Positions 53,051 through 62,950 of a DNA stretch of 64,000 nt are shown here, one piece after another. Position 1 is the first letter of the stretch, and the number at the start of each line of letters is the position of its first letter. The translations under genes were made by a program, and so were the position numbers. The notes beneath the pieces are model-generated. The model saw only the letters and a list, made by a program, of their open reading frames with translations. It had not been told where the DNA came from and did not search any database. The stretch comes from Pectobacterium parmentieri (GTDB lineage: Bacteria > Pseudomonadota > Gammaproteobacteria > Enterobacterales > Enterobacteriaceae), in assembly GCF_001742145.1 (NCBI RefSeq), contig NZ_CP015749.1, positions 3,968,001 to 4,032,000 of the forward strand, read 5' to 3'.

Positions 53051-54073
53051 ATGCCATTGATGATGAACCGAACGGTCACGGAAGGATGTGGGAAACGCAC
53101 GCCATTATGGAAAAATGTGACGGCACAGCTACGCCGAATCCCAACGATTCTGGTTGCCAGTGCCGTGCTGTTCATATCCACCGCTTATGCGCAGGACAGC
53201 GTACCGACGCAGCTACGGGTCGGCTATCAGAAAGGTTCGGTCAGTCTGGTGCTGGCAAAATCGCACCAGTTGCTGGAGAAGCAGTTCCCCAATACCAAAA
53301 TCAGTTGGGTTGAATTCCCCGCCGGACCGCAGATGCTGGAAGCACTCAATGTGGGCAGTATCGATCTGGGTGGCACCGGTGATATCCCGCCTATTTTTGC
53401 GCAAGCTGCTGGCGCTGACCTGCTGTATGTCGGCGTAGAGCCACCTAAGCCGCAGGCCGAAGTCATTCTGGTGCGGGAAGACAGCCCGGTGAAAACCGTT
53501 GCCGATCTGAAAGGTCGCAAAGTCGCCTTCCAGAAAGGCTCCAGCGCGCACAACACGCTGCTACGTGCGCTGCAACGCGACGGGTTGACATTCACCGATA
53601 TCAAACCGACCTACCTAACCCCTGCTGACGCCCGTGCGGCATTCCAGCAAGGCAATGTCGATGCCTGGGCGATCTGGGATCCCTACTATTCTGCCGCGCT
53701 GTTGGAAGGGGGTGTTCGGGTGCTGGTCGATAGCAGCGGACTCGATAAAACCGGCTCTTTCTATCTGGCGGGTCGCCCTTACGCCGAGGCACACGGCAGC
53801 TTTATTCGTCAGGTATTGGATGAACTGACCAAAGCCGATGCGTTAACAATCAGCGACCGGGCGCAGAGCGTCACATTATTAGCCAACGCGGTAGGGCTAC
53901 CGGAAAAAGTGATTGAAACGGCACTCGATCATCGCCCACCAACCACCATAAAACCGCTGGATGCCGCCACGATCAAGGCGCAGCAATCCACGGCCGACCT
54001 GTTTTATGCAAACCGTCTGGTGCCGGTGAAGGTCAATATCGCGGAGCGCGTCTGGCATCCCCAAACGCCGTAA
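53051..54073 (+). CDS. ssuA: Aliphatic sulfonate ABC transporter substrate-binding protein SsuA
   Basis: SsuA binds alkanesulfonates in the periplasm for import under sulfate limitation. The product is about 340 aa from the ATG at 53051. A long basic N-terminus leads into the signal peptide ([22 protein letters not shown]). The mature sequence [48 protein letters not shown] and [15 protein letters not shown] follows E. coli SsuA closely. The long n-region may mean that translation starts later, for example at the ATG at 53060 or an unrecognised start nearer the hydrophobic core. An AAGGGAG lies about 11 nt upstream of the chosen ATG. First gene of ssuADCB. Confidence 0.92.
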   Translation: MPLMMNRTVTEGCGKRTPLWKNVTAQLRRIPTILVASAVLFISTAYAQDSVPTQLRVGYQKGSVSLVLAKSHQLLEKQFPNTKISWVEFPAGPQMLEALNVGSIDLGGTGDIPPIFAQAAGADLLYVGVEPPKPQAEVILVREDSPVKTVADLKGRKVAFQKGSSAHNTLLRALQRDGLTFTDIKPTYLTPADARAAFQQGNVDAWAIWDPYYSAALLEGGVRVLVDSSGLDKTGSFYLAGRPYAEAHGSFIRQVLDELTKADALTISDRAQSVTLLANAVGLPEKVIETALDHRPPTTIKPLDAATIKAQQSTADLFYANRLVPVKVNIAERVWHPQTP

Positions 54074-54131
54074 TTCGCTAATCACACCCCATTTTGTTTA
54101 CCGCAAACAAGATCGTTCAGGAGAACACACC

Positions 54132-55274
54132 ATGAGCCTTAATGTATTCTGGTTTTTACCTACTCACGGCGACGGTCGTTATCTTGGCAGCACAGAAGGC
54201 GCACGCCATGTTGACTACGGCTATCTACAACAGGTGGCACAAGCCGCCGAGCGGCAAGGGTTTGGTGGCGTCTTGCTACCGACGGGTCGCTCCTGCGAAG
54301 ATTCCTGGCTAGTTGCGGCATCGCTCATCCCGGTGACGCAGCGGCTTAAGTTTCTCGTCGCCCTACGTCCCGGCGTCATTTCCCCCACCATCGCTGCACG
54401 TCAGGCGGCAACGCTGGACAGGCTGTCCAACGGTCGCGCCCTGTTCAATCTGGTGACCGGTGGCGACCCGGAAGAATTGGCCGCAGAAGGGCTGTTCCTC
54501 AGCCATGAAGAACGCTACGAAGCTTCCGCAGAATTCACCCATATCTGGCGCAGGCTGTTGGAAGGCGAAACCGTTGATTTTGCAGGGAAACACATTCAGG
54601 TAAAAGACGCCAAACTGCTTTATCCGCCCGTGCAACAGCCGCGTCCACCGCTCTATTTTGGCGGTTCGTCTGAGGCGGCGCAGAATCTGGCGGCAGAGCA
54701 GGTCGATCTCTACCTGACGTGGGGCGAGCCGCCTGAGCAGGTTAAAGAAAAGCTGGCGGAAGTCCGCGCTAAAGCCGCAGCACAGGGGCGTGAGGTTCGC
54801 TTCGGTATTCGCCTGCACGTCATCGTGCGGGAAACGACCGAGGAAGCCTGGCAGGCTGCCGAACGGCTGATTTCCCATCTGGATGAAAAAACCATCGCCG
54901 ATGCACAGGCAGCGTTGGCGCGTTTCGATTCTGTCGGACAACAGCGCATGGCCGCTCTGCACGGCGGCAAAAAGGACAATCTGGAGATTAGCCCTAATCT
55001 GTGGGCAGGGATCGGTCTGGTACGCGGCGGTGCAGGTACGGCACTGGTTGGCGACGGCCCGACGGTTGCCGAGCGTATTCAGGAATACGCCGATCTTGGG
55101 ATTGATACCTTTGTCCTGTCTGGCTACCCGCATCTGGAAGAGGCGTATCGCGTGGGTGAACTGCTGTTCCCGCACCTCGATCTGGCGCAACAGCCGACGC
55201 CGCTGCATGCCGTAAACAACGCGGGAGAAGTGGTGGCAAACCGCTATGTACCGCGCAAAGTCTCGCAAAGCTGA
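54132..55274 (+). CDS. ssuD: FMNH2-dependent alkanesulfonate monooxygenase SsuD
   Basis: SsuD uses reduced FMN and oxygen to desulfonate C1-type and longer alkanesulfonates to aldehyde and sulfite. The product is 380 aa, a TIM-barrel bacterial-luciferase-type enzyme. Characteristic segments are [15 protein letters not shown] at the start, the conserved cysteine in TGRSCEDSW (about Cys55), [25 protein letters not shown] near residue 78 and the C-terminal arginine-containing [14 protein letters not shown] loop. An FMN reductase partner (SsuE) is needed and is not encoded in this operon or elsewhere in the window. Confidence 0.95.
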   Translation: MSLNVFWFLPTHGDGRYLGSTEGARHVDYGYLQQVAQAAERQGFGGVLLPTGRSCEDSWLVAASLIPVTQRLKFLVALRPGVISPTIAARQAATLDRLSNGRALFNLVTGGDPEELAAEGLFLSHEERYEASAEFTHIWRRLLEGETVDFAGKHIQVKDAKLLYPPVQQPRPPLYFGGSSEAAQNLAAEQVDLYLTWGEPPEQVKEKLAEVRAKAAAQGREVRFGIRLHVIVRETTEEAWQAAERLISHLDEKTIADAQAALARFDSVGQQRMAALHGGKKDNLEISPNLWAGIGLVRGGAGTALVGDGPTVAERIQEYADLGIDTFVLSGYPHLEEAYRVGELLFPHLDLAQQPTPLHAVNNAGEVVANRYVPRKVSQS

Positions 55275-55284
55275 GGAATCAATC

Positions 55285-56079
55285 ATGGCAAGAACGCTCT
55301 CCTCGCTGGCACAACGACTTGCACCTTTCCTGCTCCCCGTAACGCTGCTGGTCGCGTGGCAGATATCCGTCGAGTTCGGCTGGCTATCCAACCGGATTCT
55401 GCCTGCGCCCAGCTCGGTGATTACCGCAGGGTGGTCGCTCATCTATAGCGGCGAGCTTTGGCAGCACCTGGCAATCAGCGGCTGGCGCGCCCTGATCGGA
55501 TTTGCTATCGGTGGCAGCATCGGACTGGTGCTTGGCTTTATCACCGGTCTGTCACGCTGGGGCGAGCGCTTGCTGGACAGTTCAGTGCAGATGATCCGCA
55601 ATGTCCCCCATCTGGCGCTGATCCCGCTGGTGATCCTGTGGTTTGGCATTGATGAGGCGGCCAAGATTTTTCTAGTCGCACTGGGTACGCTGTTCCCGGT
55701 TTATCTCAACACCTATCACGGTATTAAAAACATCGATCGCGGTCTGCTGGAAATGGCGCGCAGTTACGGTCTGTCCGGCATTAGCCTGTTCTATCAGGTG
55801 GTACTGCCCGGCGCGTTGCCGTCCATCATGGTTGGCATCCGTTTTGCTCTGGGCTTCATGTGGTTGACGCTGATCGTCGCGGAGACCATTTCTGCCAACT
55901 CCGGTATCGGCTATCTCGCCATGAACGCCCGCGAATTTCTGCAAACAGACGTGGTGGTGGTTGCCATCATCCTTTACGCCCTGCTCGGCAAACTAGCCGA
56001 TGTCAGCGCTCAGGGGCTAGAGCGCATTTGGTTGCGCTGGAATCCGGCCTATCAAACCTCATCGGGGGACGCATCATGA
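55285..56079 (+). CDS. ssuC: Aliphatic sulfonate ABC transporter permease SsuC
   Basis: SsuC is the inner-membrane channel of the sulfonate importer. The product is 264 aa with about six helices, beginning [23 protein letters not shown]. The EAA coupling loop is [30 protein letters not shown] (about residues 156-185). I start at the ATG at 55285 (MARTLSSL), with GAGGAA upstream. An in-frame ATG at 55246 lies inside ssuD. The stop overlaps the ssuB start. Confidence 0.94.
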   Translation: MARTLSSLAQRLAPFLLPVTLLVAWQISVEFGWLSNRILPAPSSVITAGWSLIYSGELWQHLAISGWRALIGFAIGGSIGLVLGFITGLSRWGERLLDSSVQMIRNVPHLALIPLVILWFGIDEAAKIFLVALGTLFPVYLNTYHGIKNIDRGLLEMARSYGLSGISLFYQVVLPGALPSIMVGIRFALGFMWLTLIVAETISANSGIGYLAMNAREFLQTDVVVVAIILYALLGKLADVSAQGLERIWLRWNPAYQTSSGDAS

Positions 56080-56876
56080 CCGCTTTTACCGATCCTGTAG
56101 CACCATCTCATTCACCGTCTCCGCTCACCAAGGGGACGCCGCTGGCGCTGGATGCTATCACCAAGCACTACGGTCACCGTACCGTACTGAATGAGGTGCA
56201 GCTACGCATTCCTTCCGGGCAGTTTGTGGCCATCGTCGGCCGTAGCGGCTGCGGCAAAAGCACCCTACTGCGCCTGCTCGCCGGTTTGGAAGCCGCCAGC
56301 AGCGGTGAATTGCTGACGGGCACCGCACCGCTCAGCAGCGCGAAAGACGACACGCGACTGATGTTTCAGGAAGCGCGGCTACTGCCGTGGAAGAAGGTGA
56401 TCGATAATGTTGGGCTGGGATTACGCGGCAACTGGCGTGAGAAAGCGCAGGATGCGCTGGCCTCCGTCGGGCTGGCGGATCGCGCCAACGAGTGGCCGGC
56501 GGCGCTGTCCGGTGGTCAGAAACAGCGCGTCGCGCTAGCACGTGCGCTCATTCACCACCCGCGTCTACTGTTGCTGGATGAACCGCTGGGGGCGCTGGAT
56601 GCCTTGACCCGTATCGAAATGCAAAGCCTGATCGAAAATTTGTGGCTCCAGCATGGCTTCACGGTACTGCTGGTGACGCACGATGTCTCCGAAGCTATTG
56701 CACTGGCCGACAGGGTTATTTTGATCGAAGAAGGGCACGTCGGGCTGGATATCACGGTTGATTTGCCACGACCACGACGCCGCGGTTCGGCAAAACTGGC
56801 GGAACTAGAAGCCCGCGTGCTGGAACGCGTACTGGCTCCGTCCTCATCGCCCTTACCTCAGCAGGCAGCGATATAA
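56076..56876 (+). CDS. ssuB: Aliphatic sulfonate ABC transporter ATP-binding protein SsuB
   Basis: SsuB energises sulfonate import through SsuC. The product is 266 aa. Walker A is GRSGCGKST (about residues 57-65), the signature is LSGGQKQR (about 147) and Walker B is [12 protein letters not shown] (about 168), with the H-loop in [11 protein letters not shown] start at the ATG at 56076 (MTAFTDPV), overlapping the ssuC stop (ATGA). A longer in-frame start inside ssuC is not credible. It closes the operon. Confidence 0.94.
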   Translation: MTAFTDPVAPSHSPSPLTKGTPLALDAITKHYGHRTVLNEVQLRIPSGQFVAIVGRSGCGKSTLLRLLAGLEAASSGELLTGTAPLSSAKDDTRLMFQEARLLPWKKVIDNVGLGLRGNWREKAQDALASVGLADRANEWPAALSGGQKQRVALARALIHHPRLLLLDEPLGALDALTRIEMQSLIENLWLQHGFTVLLVTHDVSEAIALADRVILIEEGHVGLDITVDLPRPRRRGSAKLAELEARVLERVLAPSSSPLPQQAAI

Positions 56877-56973
56877 CCTTCATTCTGGCGAGCGAGATTG
56901 TGCATCTTATCGCCAGAATTAACATCAAAAATATTGACATATATCCTCAAAACACTCCGTTTTACCTCCCAAA

Positions 56974-57004
56974 AGCATCGGCGTAGTATCCTCTTCATCG
57001 AAAG
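56974..57004 (+). promoter_or_regulatory. Leader motif shared by the two BhsA-like genes, copy 2
   Basis: catcggcgtagtatcctctt and catcgaaagga precede the second BhsA-like gene by about 45-75 bp and match the same region before copy 1. Either gene duplication carried the promoter along or a shared regulator maintains it. Confidence 0.55.
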
Positions 57005-57048
57005 GAAATCACCTTTCACGCCAAACAACATTGAACAGGAACTATCAC

Positions 57049-57306
57049 ATGAAAAACGTAAAATTCTTCGCTGCTGCTGTCGTACTTTCTACTCTGTCTT
57101 TCGGTGCTTTCGCTGCCGACCAGGTGTCTTCACAACAGGCACAGAGTCTGGAAAAAGTGGGCGTAATCAGCGCGACTGCTCACAGCCTGGACTCACTGCA
57201 AGCGCAGTTGGCTCAGAAAGCAGAAAAAGCCGGTGCTAGCGCCTTCACTATCACGTCCGCCACCGGTGATAACCAACTGCGCGGCACCGCCGTTATCTAC
57301 AAATAA
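57049..57306 (+). CDS. BhsA/YhcN-family periplasmic stress protein (DUF1471), copy 2
   Basis: The 85-aa product is a close paralogue of the one at 49154. The signal peptide is MKNVKFFAAAVVLSTLSFGAFA|ADQV, and the DUF1471 domain VISATAHSLDSLQAQLAQKAEKAGASAFTITSATGDNQLRGTAVIYK ends in the same GTAVIYK as E. coli BhsA. It is predicted periplasmic, with roles in stress response and surface properties known for relatives. I start at the ATG at 57049, which has AGGA eight bases upstream and matches copy 1; an in-frame ATG lies 18 nt earlier. It is a single-gene unit with a strong terminator. Confidence 0.9.
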   Translation: MKNVKFFAAAVVLSTLSFGAFAADQVSSQQAQSLEKVGVISATAHSLDSLQAQLAQKAEKAGASAFTITSATGDNQLRGTAVIYK

Positions 57307-57333
57307 TGCCGGCCGACAGACAATCAAAAAATT

Positions 57334-57373
57334 AAACGGACTTTCCTCACTCAAGAGGAAAGTCCGTTTTTTT
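57334..57373. terminator. Bidirectional terminator between BhsA-like copy 2 and dgoT
   Basis: aaacggactttcctc and gaggaaagtccgttt pair perfectly. Seven T residues end the plus-strand side, and the minus-strand side runs into ttaatttttt. It can end both the BhsA-like gene and the convergent dgo operon. Confidence 0.92.
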
Positions 57374-57414
57374 ATGGCTTTCACCTAAACCCTACTGCAC
57401 GCGAGTAACGAGAG

Positions 57415-58704
57415 TTACCCTACCCGCTTCACTTCGCCCACCAGTAAGATGTAAGACAGTGCGCCGACCAGCGCCACACCAGCAATGTAGGTCAGTGCGG
57501 GAGCAAAACCGTAATCCTGCGCCAGATAACCAATAATCAATGGCACCGTGATACCGCCCAGACCACCGACAAAGTTGAATACCCCCCCCGTCAGGCCAAT
57601 CAGACGAATTGGAGCCAGCGACGACACCAGTGACCAAGTGATGGATGCAAAGCCATTACCAAAGAACGCCACAGCCATCAGCGTCATAATCCATACCGGA
57701 TCGTTGGTGTAGTTCGCTCCCATGATGCAGGTTGAAATCAGCAGGCCACAGATAATCGGCGTTTTACGCGCCAGGCCCAGCGATTTTCCGCTACGCACCA
57801 AACGGTCCGCTACAAATCCAGACAGCAGCACGCCAACGAACGCCGCCAGGAAAGGTACCGTCGTCATAAAACCAGCCGTCAGTGCGCTAATGTGTTTTTC
57901 TTGCGTCAGGTAGTTAGGGAACCACGTCAGGAAAAACCACAGCGTAGAGGTCACGGCAAACTGCCCGATATATACGCCCACCAGTTTGCGGTTAAACACC
58001 AGTTTCCAGTCAGCCGCCGTCAATGGCGTGCGTGTTTTTTTGTCGCTCGGCGCATCACCATCGACAATACCGCCGCCTTCGGCAATGTAATCCAGCTCAG
58101 CCTGATTGATCCCTTTACTTTTCTTCGGTGGCTGATAAACAAAGTGCCAGATAAGTGCCCAAACAATACCGACGCCGCCAGTGACGATGAACACCCAATG
58201 CCAGCTCAGAATTTCCTGTAACCAGATGAGCAATGGCGTAAGGAACGCCAGGCCAACAAACTGTCCTGATGTATAAAATCCAACGGCTGAAGCACGTTCT
58301 TGCTCAGGGAACCAACTGGTCACCATGCGGTTATTCGTCGGAAACGCAGGTGCTTCAAACAGTCCGGTCACGGCGCGTAAGCCAATCAACGATGCCAGAC
58401 CCGTGGCGAAACCTTGCAGCAACGTGGCAATCGACCATCCCATAATGGCGATAAAGTAGGTGACCTTTGAACCGACGCGATCAAGAAACCAGCCGCCCGG
58501 TATTTGACATAACGTATAGGTCCAGGCAAATGCGGAGAAGATATAGCCCATTTGTGTTTTTGTAATACCAAACTCTTCCTGAATGTGTGCCGATGCCACA
58601 GCCAGGTTGGCTCGATCCACATAGCAGATGACAACCGTAATAAAAATCATCAGCAAGGTGAGATAGCGCCGTTTTGTAGGACGGGTAGTTAATGTCATGT
58701 CCAT
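57415..58704 (-). CDS. dgoT: D-galactonate transporter DgoT (MFS)
   Basis: DgoT imports D-galactonate with protons. The product is 429 aa with 12 helices. The ACS-family first helix is [23 protein letters not shown], with the Asp-Arg pair used in substrate coupling, and [10 protein letters not shown] is the loop 2-3 motif. R...E in [17 protein letters not shown] (about residue 120) is the family's substrate-site helix. It is the last gene of the dgo cluster but is separated from dgoD by 544 bp that include an interrupted ERIC, so it may have its own promoter. AGGA lies 7 nt before the ATG. Confidence 0.92.
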   Translation of the reverse strand: MDMTLTTRPTKRRYLTLLMIFITVVICYVDRANLAVASAHIQEEFGITKTQMGYIFSAFAWTYTLCQIPGGWFLDRVGSKVTYFIAIMGWSIATLLQGFATGLASLIGLRAVTGLFEAPAFPTNNRMVTSWFPEQERASAVGFYTSGQFVGLAFLTPLLIWLQEILSWHWVFIVTGGVGIVWALIWHFVYQPPKKSKGINQAELDYIAEGGGIVDGDAPSDKKTRTPLTAADWKLVFNRKLVGVYIGQFAVTSTLWFFLTWFPNYLTQEKHISALTAGFMTTVPFLAAFVGVLLSGFVADRLVRSGKSLGLARKTPIICGLLISTCIMGANYTNDPVWIMTLMAVAFFGNGFASITWSLVSSLAPIRLIGLTGGVFNFVGGLGGITVPLIIGYLAQDYGFAPALTYIAGVALVGALSYILLVGEVKRVG

Positions 58705-58838
58705 CTTATATTCCTGTTATTTATTAAACGGGCACCATACTTATTACCCGCTATTTTTGAACGATTAACAACATTAGCAATTGGTATGCTTTATTTTTCT
58801 AATGAAATAAATAACCGATCACGTTCACTATATTTATC

Positions 58839-59034
58839 TATACCCTAAATAATTCGAGTTGCGTGACAAAACGTTAGCGTTTTGAACAACGCGAAGCGTT
58901 GACACTTTAGGGCATGGCCCATTTATAGCCTTGTAACGCGGCAACCGAGCGAATCCCCAGGAACTTACTCAGATAAGCGACTGAGGTAAGTAAGGGCAGC
59001 CAACGTACAAGCAGCTTGAAGTATGACGGGTATA
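58839..59034 (+). repeat. ERIC element with an internal insertion (196 bp)
   Basis: Both ends match the 127-bp ERIC at 1153 (tataccctaaataattcgag at the left, agcttgaagtatgacgggta at the right) and the core gcgaatccccaggaacttac is intact. About 70 extra bases (58866-58935) interrupt the left arm after gttgcgtg. Insertions of about this size at a fixed ERIC position are known in other enterobacteria. It lies between dgoD and dgoT. Confidence 0.9.
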
Positions 59035-59135
59035 TTTATAGTGGCGTTTTATTTTAAATCCCCGGTGATGGCGTACTCATGATAAATGGAAGAATTACAT
59101 TCCCCGCCCCAGAAAAAAACTAAACAGTAATCCGT

Positions 59136-59156
59136 CATGAAATAATTAATTTCATG
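59136..59156. other. Perfect 8-bp inverted repeat between dgoD and dgoT
   Basis: catgaaat and atttcatg flank aatta. It could be an operator or a weak hairpin in the dgoD-dgoT spacer. Nothing else in 59035-59217 is recognisable. Confidence 0.35.
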
Positions 59157-59217
59157 ATAATCCATGATTGTTCTATTCCATTGTGCCGGGGAAATGCGTT
59201 ATATATTACTGCTTACT

Positions 59218-59248
59218 CAACACCCATGTAGCTTGAGGTATGACGGTA
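59218..59248 (+). repeat. Isolated ERIC right-end fragment
   Basis: caacacccatgtagcttgag and gtatgacggtat correspond to the last 30 bases of ERIC (caacgcacatgcagcttgaa, gtatgacgggta). No left arm is visible. The fragment abuts the dgoD stop codon. Confidence 0.5.
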
Positions 59249-60397
59249 TTACCATTCGGCGACAGCACCATCAGAATAACGCCACACCGGGTTACGCCAG
59301 TCTGGCGCATTTTTACTGCGTTCGATAACCAACTCTTCATTAATTTCCACACCGAGGCCCGGTTTATTTAATGGATAGAAATGGCCGTCAGTCATAGCAA
59401 AGTCTTCTTTATTAATGACGTAATCCAACAGCTCGGCACCTTTATTATAATGAATGCCCATACTTTGCTCCTGCAATACCGCATTACGCGCCACAAAGTC
59501 GAGATGCAAACAGGAAGCCAGTGCAATTGGGCCTAATGGACAGTGTGGTGCCAGCGCAACATCATAGGCTTCCGCCATTGCGGCAATTTTAAAGCACTCG
59601 GTAATACCGCCCGCGTGCGACAGGTCAGGCTGAATAATTGCCAATCCTCCGTCTGCCAGTACGCGTTTGAAATCAAAGCGTGAGAACATACGTTCGCCCG
59701 CTGCAATCGGCAGGTGGGTTTGTGCGGCCAGACGAGGATAGTATTCAGCCTGTTCAGCCAGCACGGGTTCTTCAATAAACAGCGGACGGTACGGTTCCAG
59801 CTCTTTGATCAGGATTTTTGCCATTGGCGCATCGACACGACCGTGGAAATCCAGACCGAACTCGATGCTGTTACCAAAGGCTTCGCGGATTTCAGCAACC
59901 ACGGCCACCGCAGCATCCACTTTGCGTGAGTTATCAATGATGCCCATCTCTTCACAGCCGTTCAGCTTGAAGGTATCGAAGCCTATTTCGGTCAGCTTCT
60001 TAATGCCAGCGATCACTTCGGAAGGACGATCGCCGCCAACCCAACTGTAGGCTTTGATCTTATCGCGCACCAGCCCACCCAGTAATTGATAAACCGGTAC
60101 ACCCAGCGCCTTACCTTTGATATCCCACAATGCCTGATCGATACCGGCAATAGCACTCATCAGGATCGGGCCACCGCGATAGAAGCCCGCGCGGTAAAGC
60201 ACCTGCCAGATATCGTTAATGCGTGCCGGGTCTTGCCCGATCAGATAGTCAGACAGCTCGTGAACGGCAGCTTCAACGGTGCGCGCACGGCCTTCGATAA
60301 CCGGTTCACCCCAGCCGACAATGCCTTCATCGGTTTCAATCTTCAGAAACATCCAGCGTGGCGGCAGCCGGTACGTGGTGATTTTGGTAATTTTCAT
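59249..60397 (-). CDS. dgoD: D-galactonate dehydratase DgoD
   Basis: DgoD dehydrates D-galactonate to 2-keto-3-deoxy-D-galactonate. The product is 382 aa, a mandelate-racemase-type enolase-superfamily enzyme. Metal ligands fall in GLDFHGR (about Asp183), FIEEPVL (about Glu209) and AAGERMF (about Glu235), with the general base/acid histidine in [10 protein letters not shown] near residue 285. The start overlaps the dgoA stop (4 nt). Order dgoR-K-A-D-T is as in E. coli. Confidence 0.95.
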   Translation of the reverse strand: MKITKITTYRLPPRWMFLKIETDEGIVGWGEPVIEGRARTVEAAVHELSDYLIGQDPARINDIWQVLYRAGFYRGGPILMSAIAGIDQALWDIKGKALGVPVYQLLGGLVRDKIKAYSWVGGDRPSEVIAGIKKLTEIGFDTFKLNGCEEMGIIDNSRKVDAAVAVVAEIREAFGNSIEFGLDFHGRVDAPMAKILIKELEPYRPLFIEEPVLAEQAEYYPRLAAQTHLPIAAGERMFSRFDFKRVLADGGLAIIQPDLSHAGGITECFKIAAMAEAYDVALAPHCPLGPIALASCLHLDFVARNAVLQEQSMGIHYNKGAELLDYVINKEDFAMTDGHFYPLNKPGLGVEINEELVIERSKNAPDWRNPVWRYSDGAVAEW

Positions 60398-61011
60398 TGA
60401 ACAGCGTCCTTATAGGCGTTAACAAATGCATGTGCTTTTTGCGCGGTAACCTCAACCGACTGACCGGCTCGATACAGATCGCTGCCTAACCCGGCACCGA
60501 TACAGCCCGCACTCAAATAATCCTTCAGGTTTTCTGGCGTAACGCCACCGACGGCAAAGACGGGAACGTCTTTTGGCAATACCGCTTTCAGCGCCTTGAT
60601 GTAGTCTGGCCCAAACGCCGATGACGGGAAAATTTTCAGCGATTGCGCACCCGCTTCCAGTGCAGTAAAGGCTTCCGTCGCGGTGGCACAGCCAGGGCAC
60701 ACCGTCATGCCATAACCCACCGCCCGACGAATTACCTCGGGGGAAATGTTGGGGGTGACCACTAACTTGCTGCCAATTTCCTGCAATTTGTCGACATAGT
60801 CGGCTTTCAGCACTGTTCCTGCGCCGATCAGGGCACGATCGCCAAAGTGTTCCACCGCCAGTCGAATGCTGTCATACGGGTTCGGCGAATTCAGCGGGAT
60901 CTCCACCGCATCGAATCCGGCATCCAGCAGCACCGCAACATGTTCCAGCACCTCATCCGGCGTGATACCGCGCAGAATCGCAATCAAGGGAAGATTAGTA
61001 TTCCAATTCAT
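60394..61011 (-). CDS. dgoA: 2-dehydro-3-deoxy-6-phosphogalactonate aldolase DgoA
   Basis: DgoA cleaves KDPGal to pyruvate and glyceraldehyde 3-phosphate. The product is 205 aa, a class I KDPG-aldolase-type TIM barrel. Schiff-base Lys126 lies in [12 protein letters not shown], catalytic Glu37 in AVEIPLNSP, and the phosphate-binding loop is [12 protein letters not shown] start at the ATG at 61011 (MNWNTNLP), which aligns with E. coli; an in-frame ATG two codons earlier also exists. The gene starts inside the 3' end of dgoK. Confidence 0.94.
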   Translation of the reverse strand: MNWNTNLPLIAILRGITPDEVLEHVAVLLDAGFDAVEIPLNSPNPYDSIRLAVEHFGDRALIGAGTVLKADYVDKLQEIGSKLVVTPNISPEVIRRAVGYGMTVCPGCATATEAFTALEAGAQSLKIFPSSAFGPDYIKALKAVLPKDVPVFAVGGVTPENLKDYLSAGCIGAGLGSDLYRAGQSVEVTAQKAHAFVNAYKDAVQ

Positions 61012-61891
61012 TAACAATGCTCCTTATTCCTGCCTGAAAAGCCCGATCGCCATCCAGTTGCTGCCAGCGCAATCCAGCTTGTTGTAATGCTTTTTCGTAG
61101 CGCGCTGTCAGCGCAGGGGAGCCGATTAATGTGATGGTGTCTCCCGCCGCCACTTGATAGTGGCGCTGCATTTGTGAGACTTCGTTGCCAATCAGCAGCC
61201 CGGACAGCCAGTCGCTAACGGCGCTTTTATCCAAACGCCCCAGCACATGCGCCGCGCGGGTTTCAAACAGACAGCGGATAATGTTGTCATCGGTAAAGCC
61301 CAGTTCCAGCCCTTGCTGGAAAGCGTCGGGAGATGGCTGCTGTTCAGTCAGCCCCACGCCGATTAACGACTGCGTCATCAGCAGGTGGTGCAGTTCACCG
61401 GTCATCACCGTGCGGAAATCCAGCACGTTGCTGTCATCGGCCCGCACCCATTTCGAGTGGGTTCCCGGCATCAAATAAAGAGAGGAAGGACATTCGCTAT
61501 ACGCGCCAATCAACTGGGTTTCTTCACCGCGAATCACATTGCAATTATCTTCCTGCGCGATACTCAGTCCCGGCACGATCCAGGCGGCCAGCGGCTGAGC
61601 TTCTTCCACGCGCGTCAGGCGATGGGCGACATCCGTCAGGCGAGTTGGACATGACAGATAAGGCACGGAAAGCCAGCCCGCATTGCTGCCGATCATGCCC
61701 GCCATCACCACAGGCACGTTGTGCTGCTGCCACGGCGCAACGATCTGCTGAAAAACCTGCTGTGGCGTCTGGCCGTTCAAACGTGTGACACCCGCTTCAG
61801 ATTTCACGCTGTCGATACAGACGCCATCCAGATACAGCCACGCCCGCAGGTTGGTCGAACCCCAGTCAATGGCGATATAGCTTTCACTCAT
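60995..61891 (-). CDS. dgoK: 2-dehydro-3-deoxygalactonokinase DgoK
   Basis: DgoK phosphorylates 2-keto-3-deoxygalactonate to KDPGal with ATP. The product is 298 aa of the actin/hexokinase/Hsp70 fold: the N-terminal phosphate-1 motif IAIDWGSTNLRAW, VMAGMIGSNAGW near residue 62, and LMPGTHSKWV near 140 with the catalytic-type aspartate and lysine region. It overlaps dgoR by 4 nt (ATGA) and dgoA by 17 nt, so the dgo genes are tightly coupled. Confidence 0.94.
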   Translation of the reverse strand: MSESYIAIDWGSTNLRAWLYLDGVCIDSVKSEAGVTRLNGQTPQQVFQQIVAPWQQHNVPVVMAGMIGSNAGWLSVPYLSCPTRLTDVAHRLTRVEEAQPLAAWIVPGLSIAQEDNCNVIRGEETQLIGAYSECPSSLYLMPGTHSKWVRADDSNVLDFRTVMTGELHHLLMTQSLIGVGLTEQQPSPDAFQQGLELGFTDDNIIRCLFETRAAHVLGRLDKSAVSDWLSGLLIGNEVSQMQRHYQVAAGDTITLIGSPALTARYEKALQQAGLRWQQLDGDRAFQAGIRSIVNELEY

Positions 61892-62592
61892 GTAATGTCC
61901 TTTAACCGTTTGGTCGAGCTGGCAATCATGGTCAACGCTGCCCGCTCCGCTGCTTCAATATCCTGATGCCGAATGGCATCGTAGAGATCCTGATGCTCAC
62001 GTAATGTCCGTGGCATGTTGTCTTCGTCCGGCATATAGGTGCGTTCAAATACCGCACGCTGTAACGAGCTAATCGCAACACTCAACTGCTGTAGCACCGG
62101 GTTATGCACCGCAGCAAGCACCGCCTCATGGAAGCGAATATCTGCTTCATTAAACGCGTCACGATTCTGATGGTTGGAAATCATGTCATTCAGCGCCGCT
62201 TCAATCACCGCTAGCTCACTTGAGGTCGCGCGTTCGGCAGCCCAGCGAGCAATCGTCGGCTCCACCAGATTACGCACCTCACTCATCGCGCTGATCAGCC
62301 GTGGGTCGTAGTCGCTTGCCAGAACCCACTGCAGAACGTCGGTATCCAGATAATTCCACTGGTTACGCGCGGCCACAAACGCGCCGCGATACCGTTTCAC
62401 TTCCACCAGCCTTTTCGCCATCAGCGCTCTGAACACCTCACGAATAATGTTGCGCGAGGTCTGAAATTCTTCACACAGCTCAGCTTCTGCGGGTAACGGC
62501 GTGCCCGGAGCGTACTTCCCACCCACGATCTGTTGGCCAATATCCAGAATGATGCGGTCGGTTTTGCTTAATTCTTGCTTATTCATCATCAC
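61888..62592 (-). CDS. dgoR: GntR-family (FadR subfamily) repressor DgoR
   Basis: DgoR represses the dgo operon and is released by D-galactonate. The product is 234 aa. The winged helix has LPAEAELCEEFQTSRNIIREVFRALMAKRLV (about residues 32-62), and the C-terminal FCD domain has the metal-site residues in AEIRFHEAV-type ADIRFHEAVLAAVHN and REHQDLYDAI. It is nearly collinear with E. coli DgoR. The start is among MMMNKQELSKTD; E. coli begins just before the matching NKTD, so a start one or two methionines later is possible. Two palindromes upstream are its likely operators. Confidence 0.93.
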   Translation of the reverse strand: MMMNKQELSKTDRIILDIGQQIVGGKYAPGTPLPAEAELCEEFQTSRNIIREVFRALMAKRLVEVKRYRGAFVAARNQWNYLDTDVLQWVLASDYDPRLISAMSEVRNLVEPTIARWAAERATSSELAVIEAALNDMISNHQNRDAFNEADIRFHEAVLAAVHNPVLQQLSVAISSLQRAVFERTYMPDEDNMPRTLREHQDLYDAIRHQDIEAAERAALTMIASSTKRLKDIT

Positions 62593-62704
62593 CTCAACGA
62601 GACAAAACGGATTGATATCACTGCACTTACTTTACCCGCCATGCCGCCTGACGTCGTCGAACTGTTGCACAATAACCGCATCCTTCCCTCTTTTCTTGAG
62701 TCTA

Positions 62705-62736
62705 TTGTAGTACCACTGGAATATGTTGTACTACAA
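62705..62736. promoter_or_regulatory. Paired DgoR operators
   Basis: TTGTAGTACCA (62705-62715) and TTGTACTACAA (62726-62736) are 11-bp palindromes with centres 21 bp apart, two helical turns. Together they also make the perfect 10-bp inverted repeat attgtagtac/gtactacaat. They lie 110-145 bp upstream of dgoR and fit the TTGTA-(G/C)-TACA(A/T) motif I recall for E. coli DgoR. The remaining sequence to 62950 has no gene I can support. Confidence 0.7.
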
Positions 62737-62950
62737 TCTGGATCACAAAACGGACAATAAATACAATTTGGCAACATCATGTGTTACCGAATTTCAACAT
62801 CCAGAGGAATTGAGCGCGCGAAGGTGGAAGGCGACGAAAGCGCGCCAACAGCAGTGATAGGGAAAGGAAGAGAAAGAATGACGGTTCAAGCCATACGCAA
62901 TGCGCACGCAAAAGAACCGCCATTAATGGCAAAGTCAGGTAAGGGTAACG

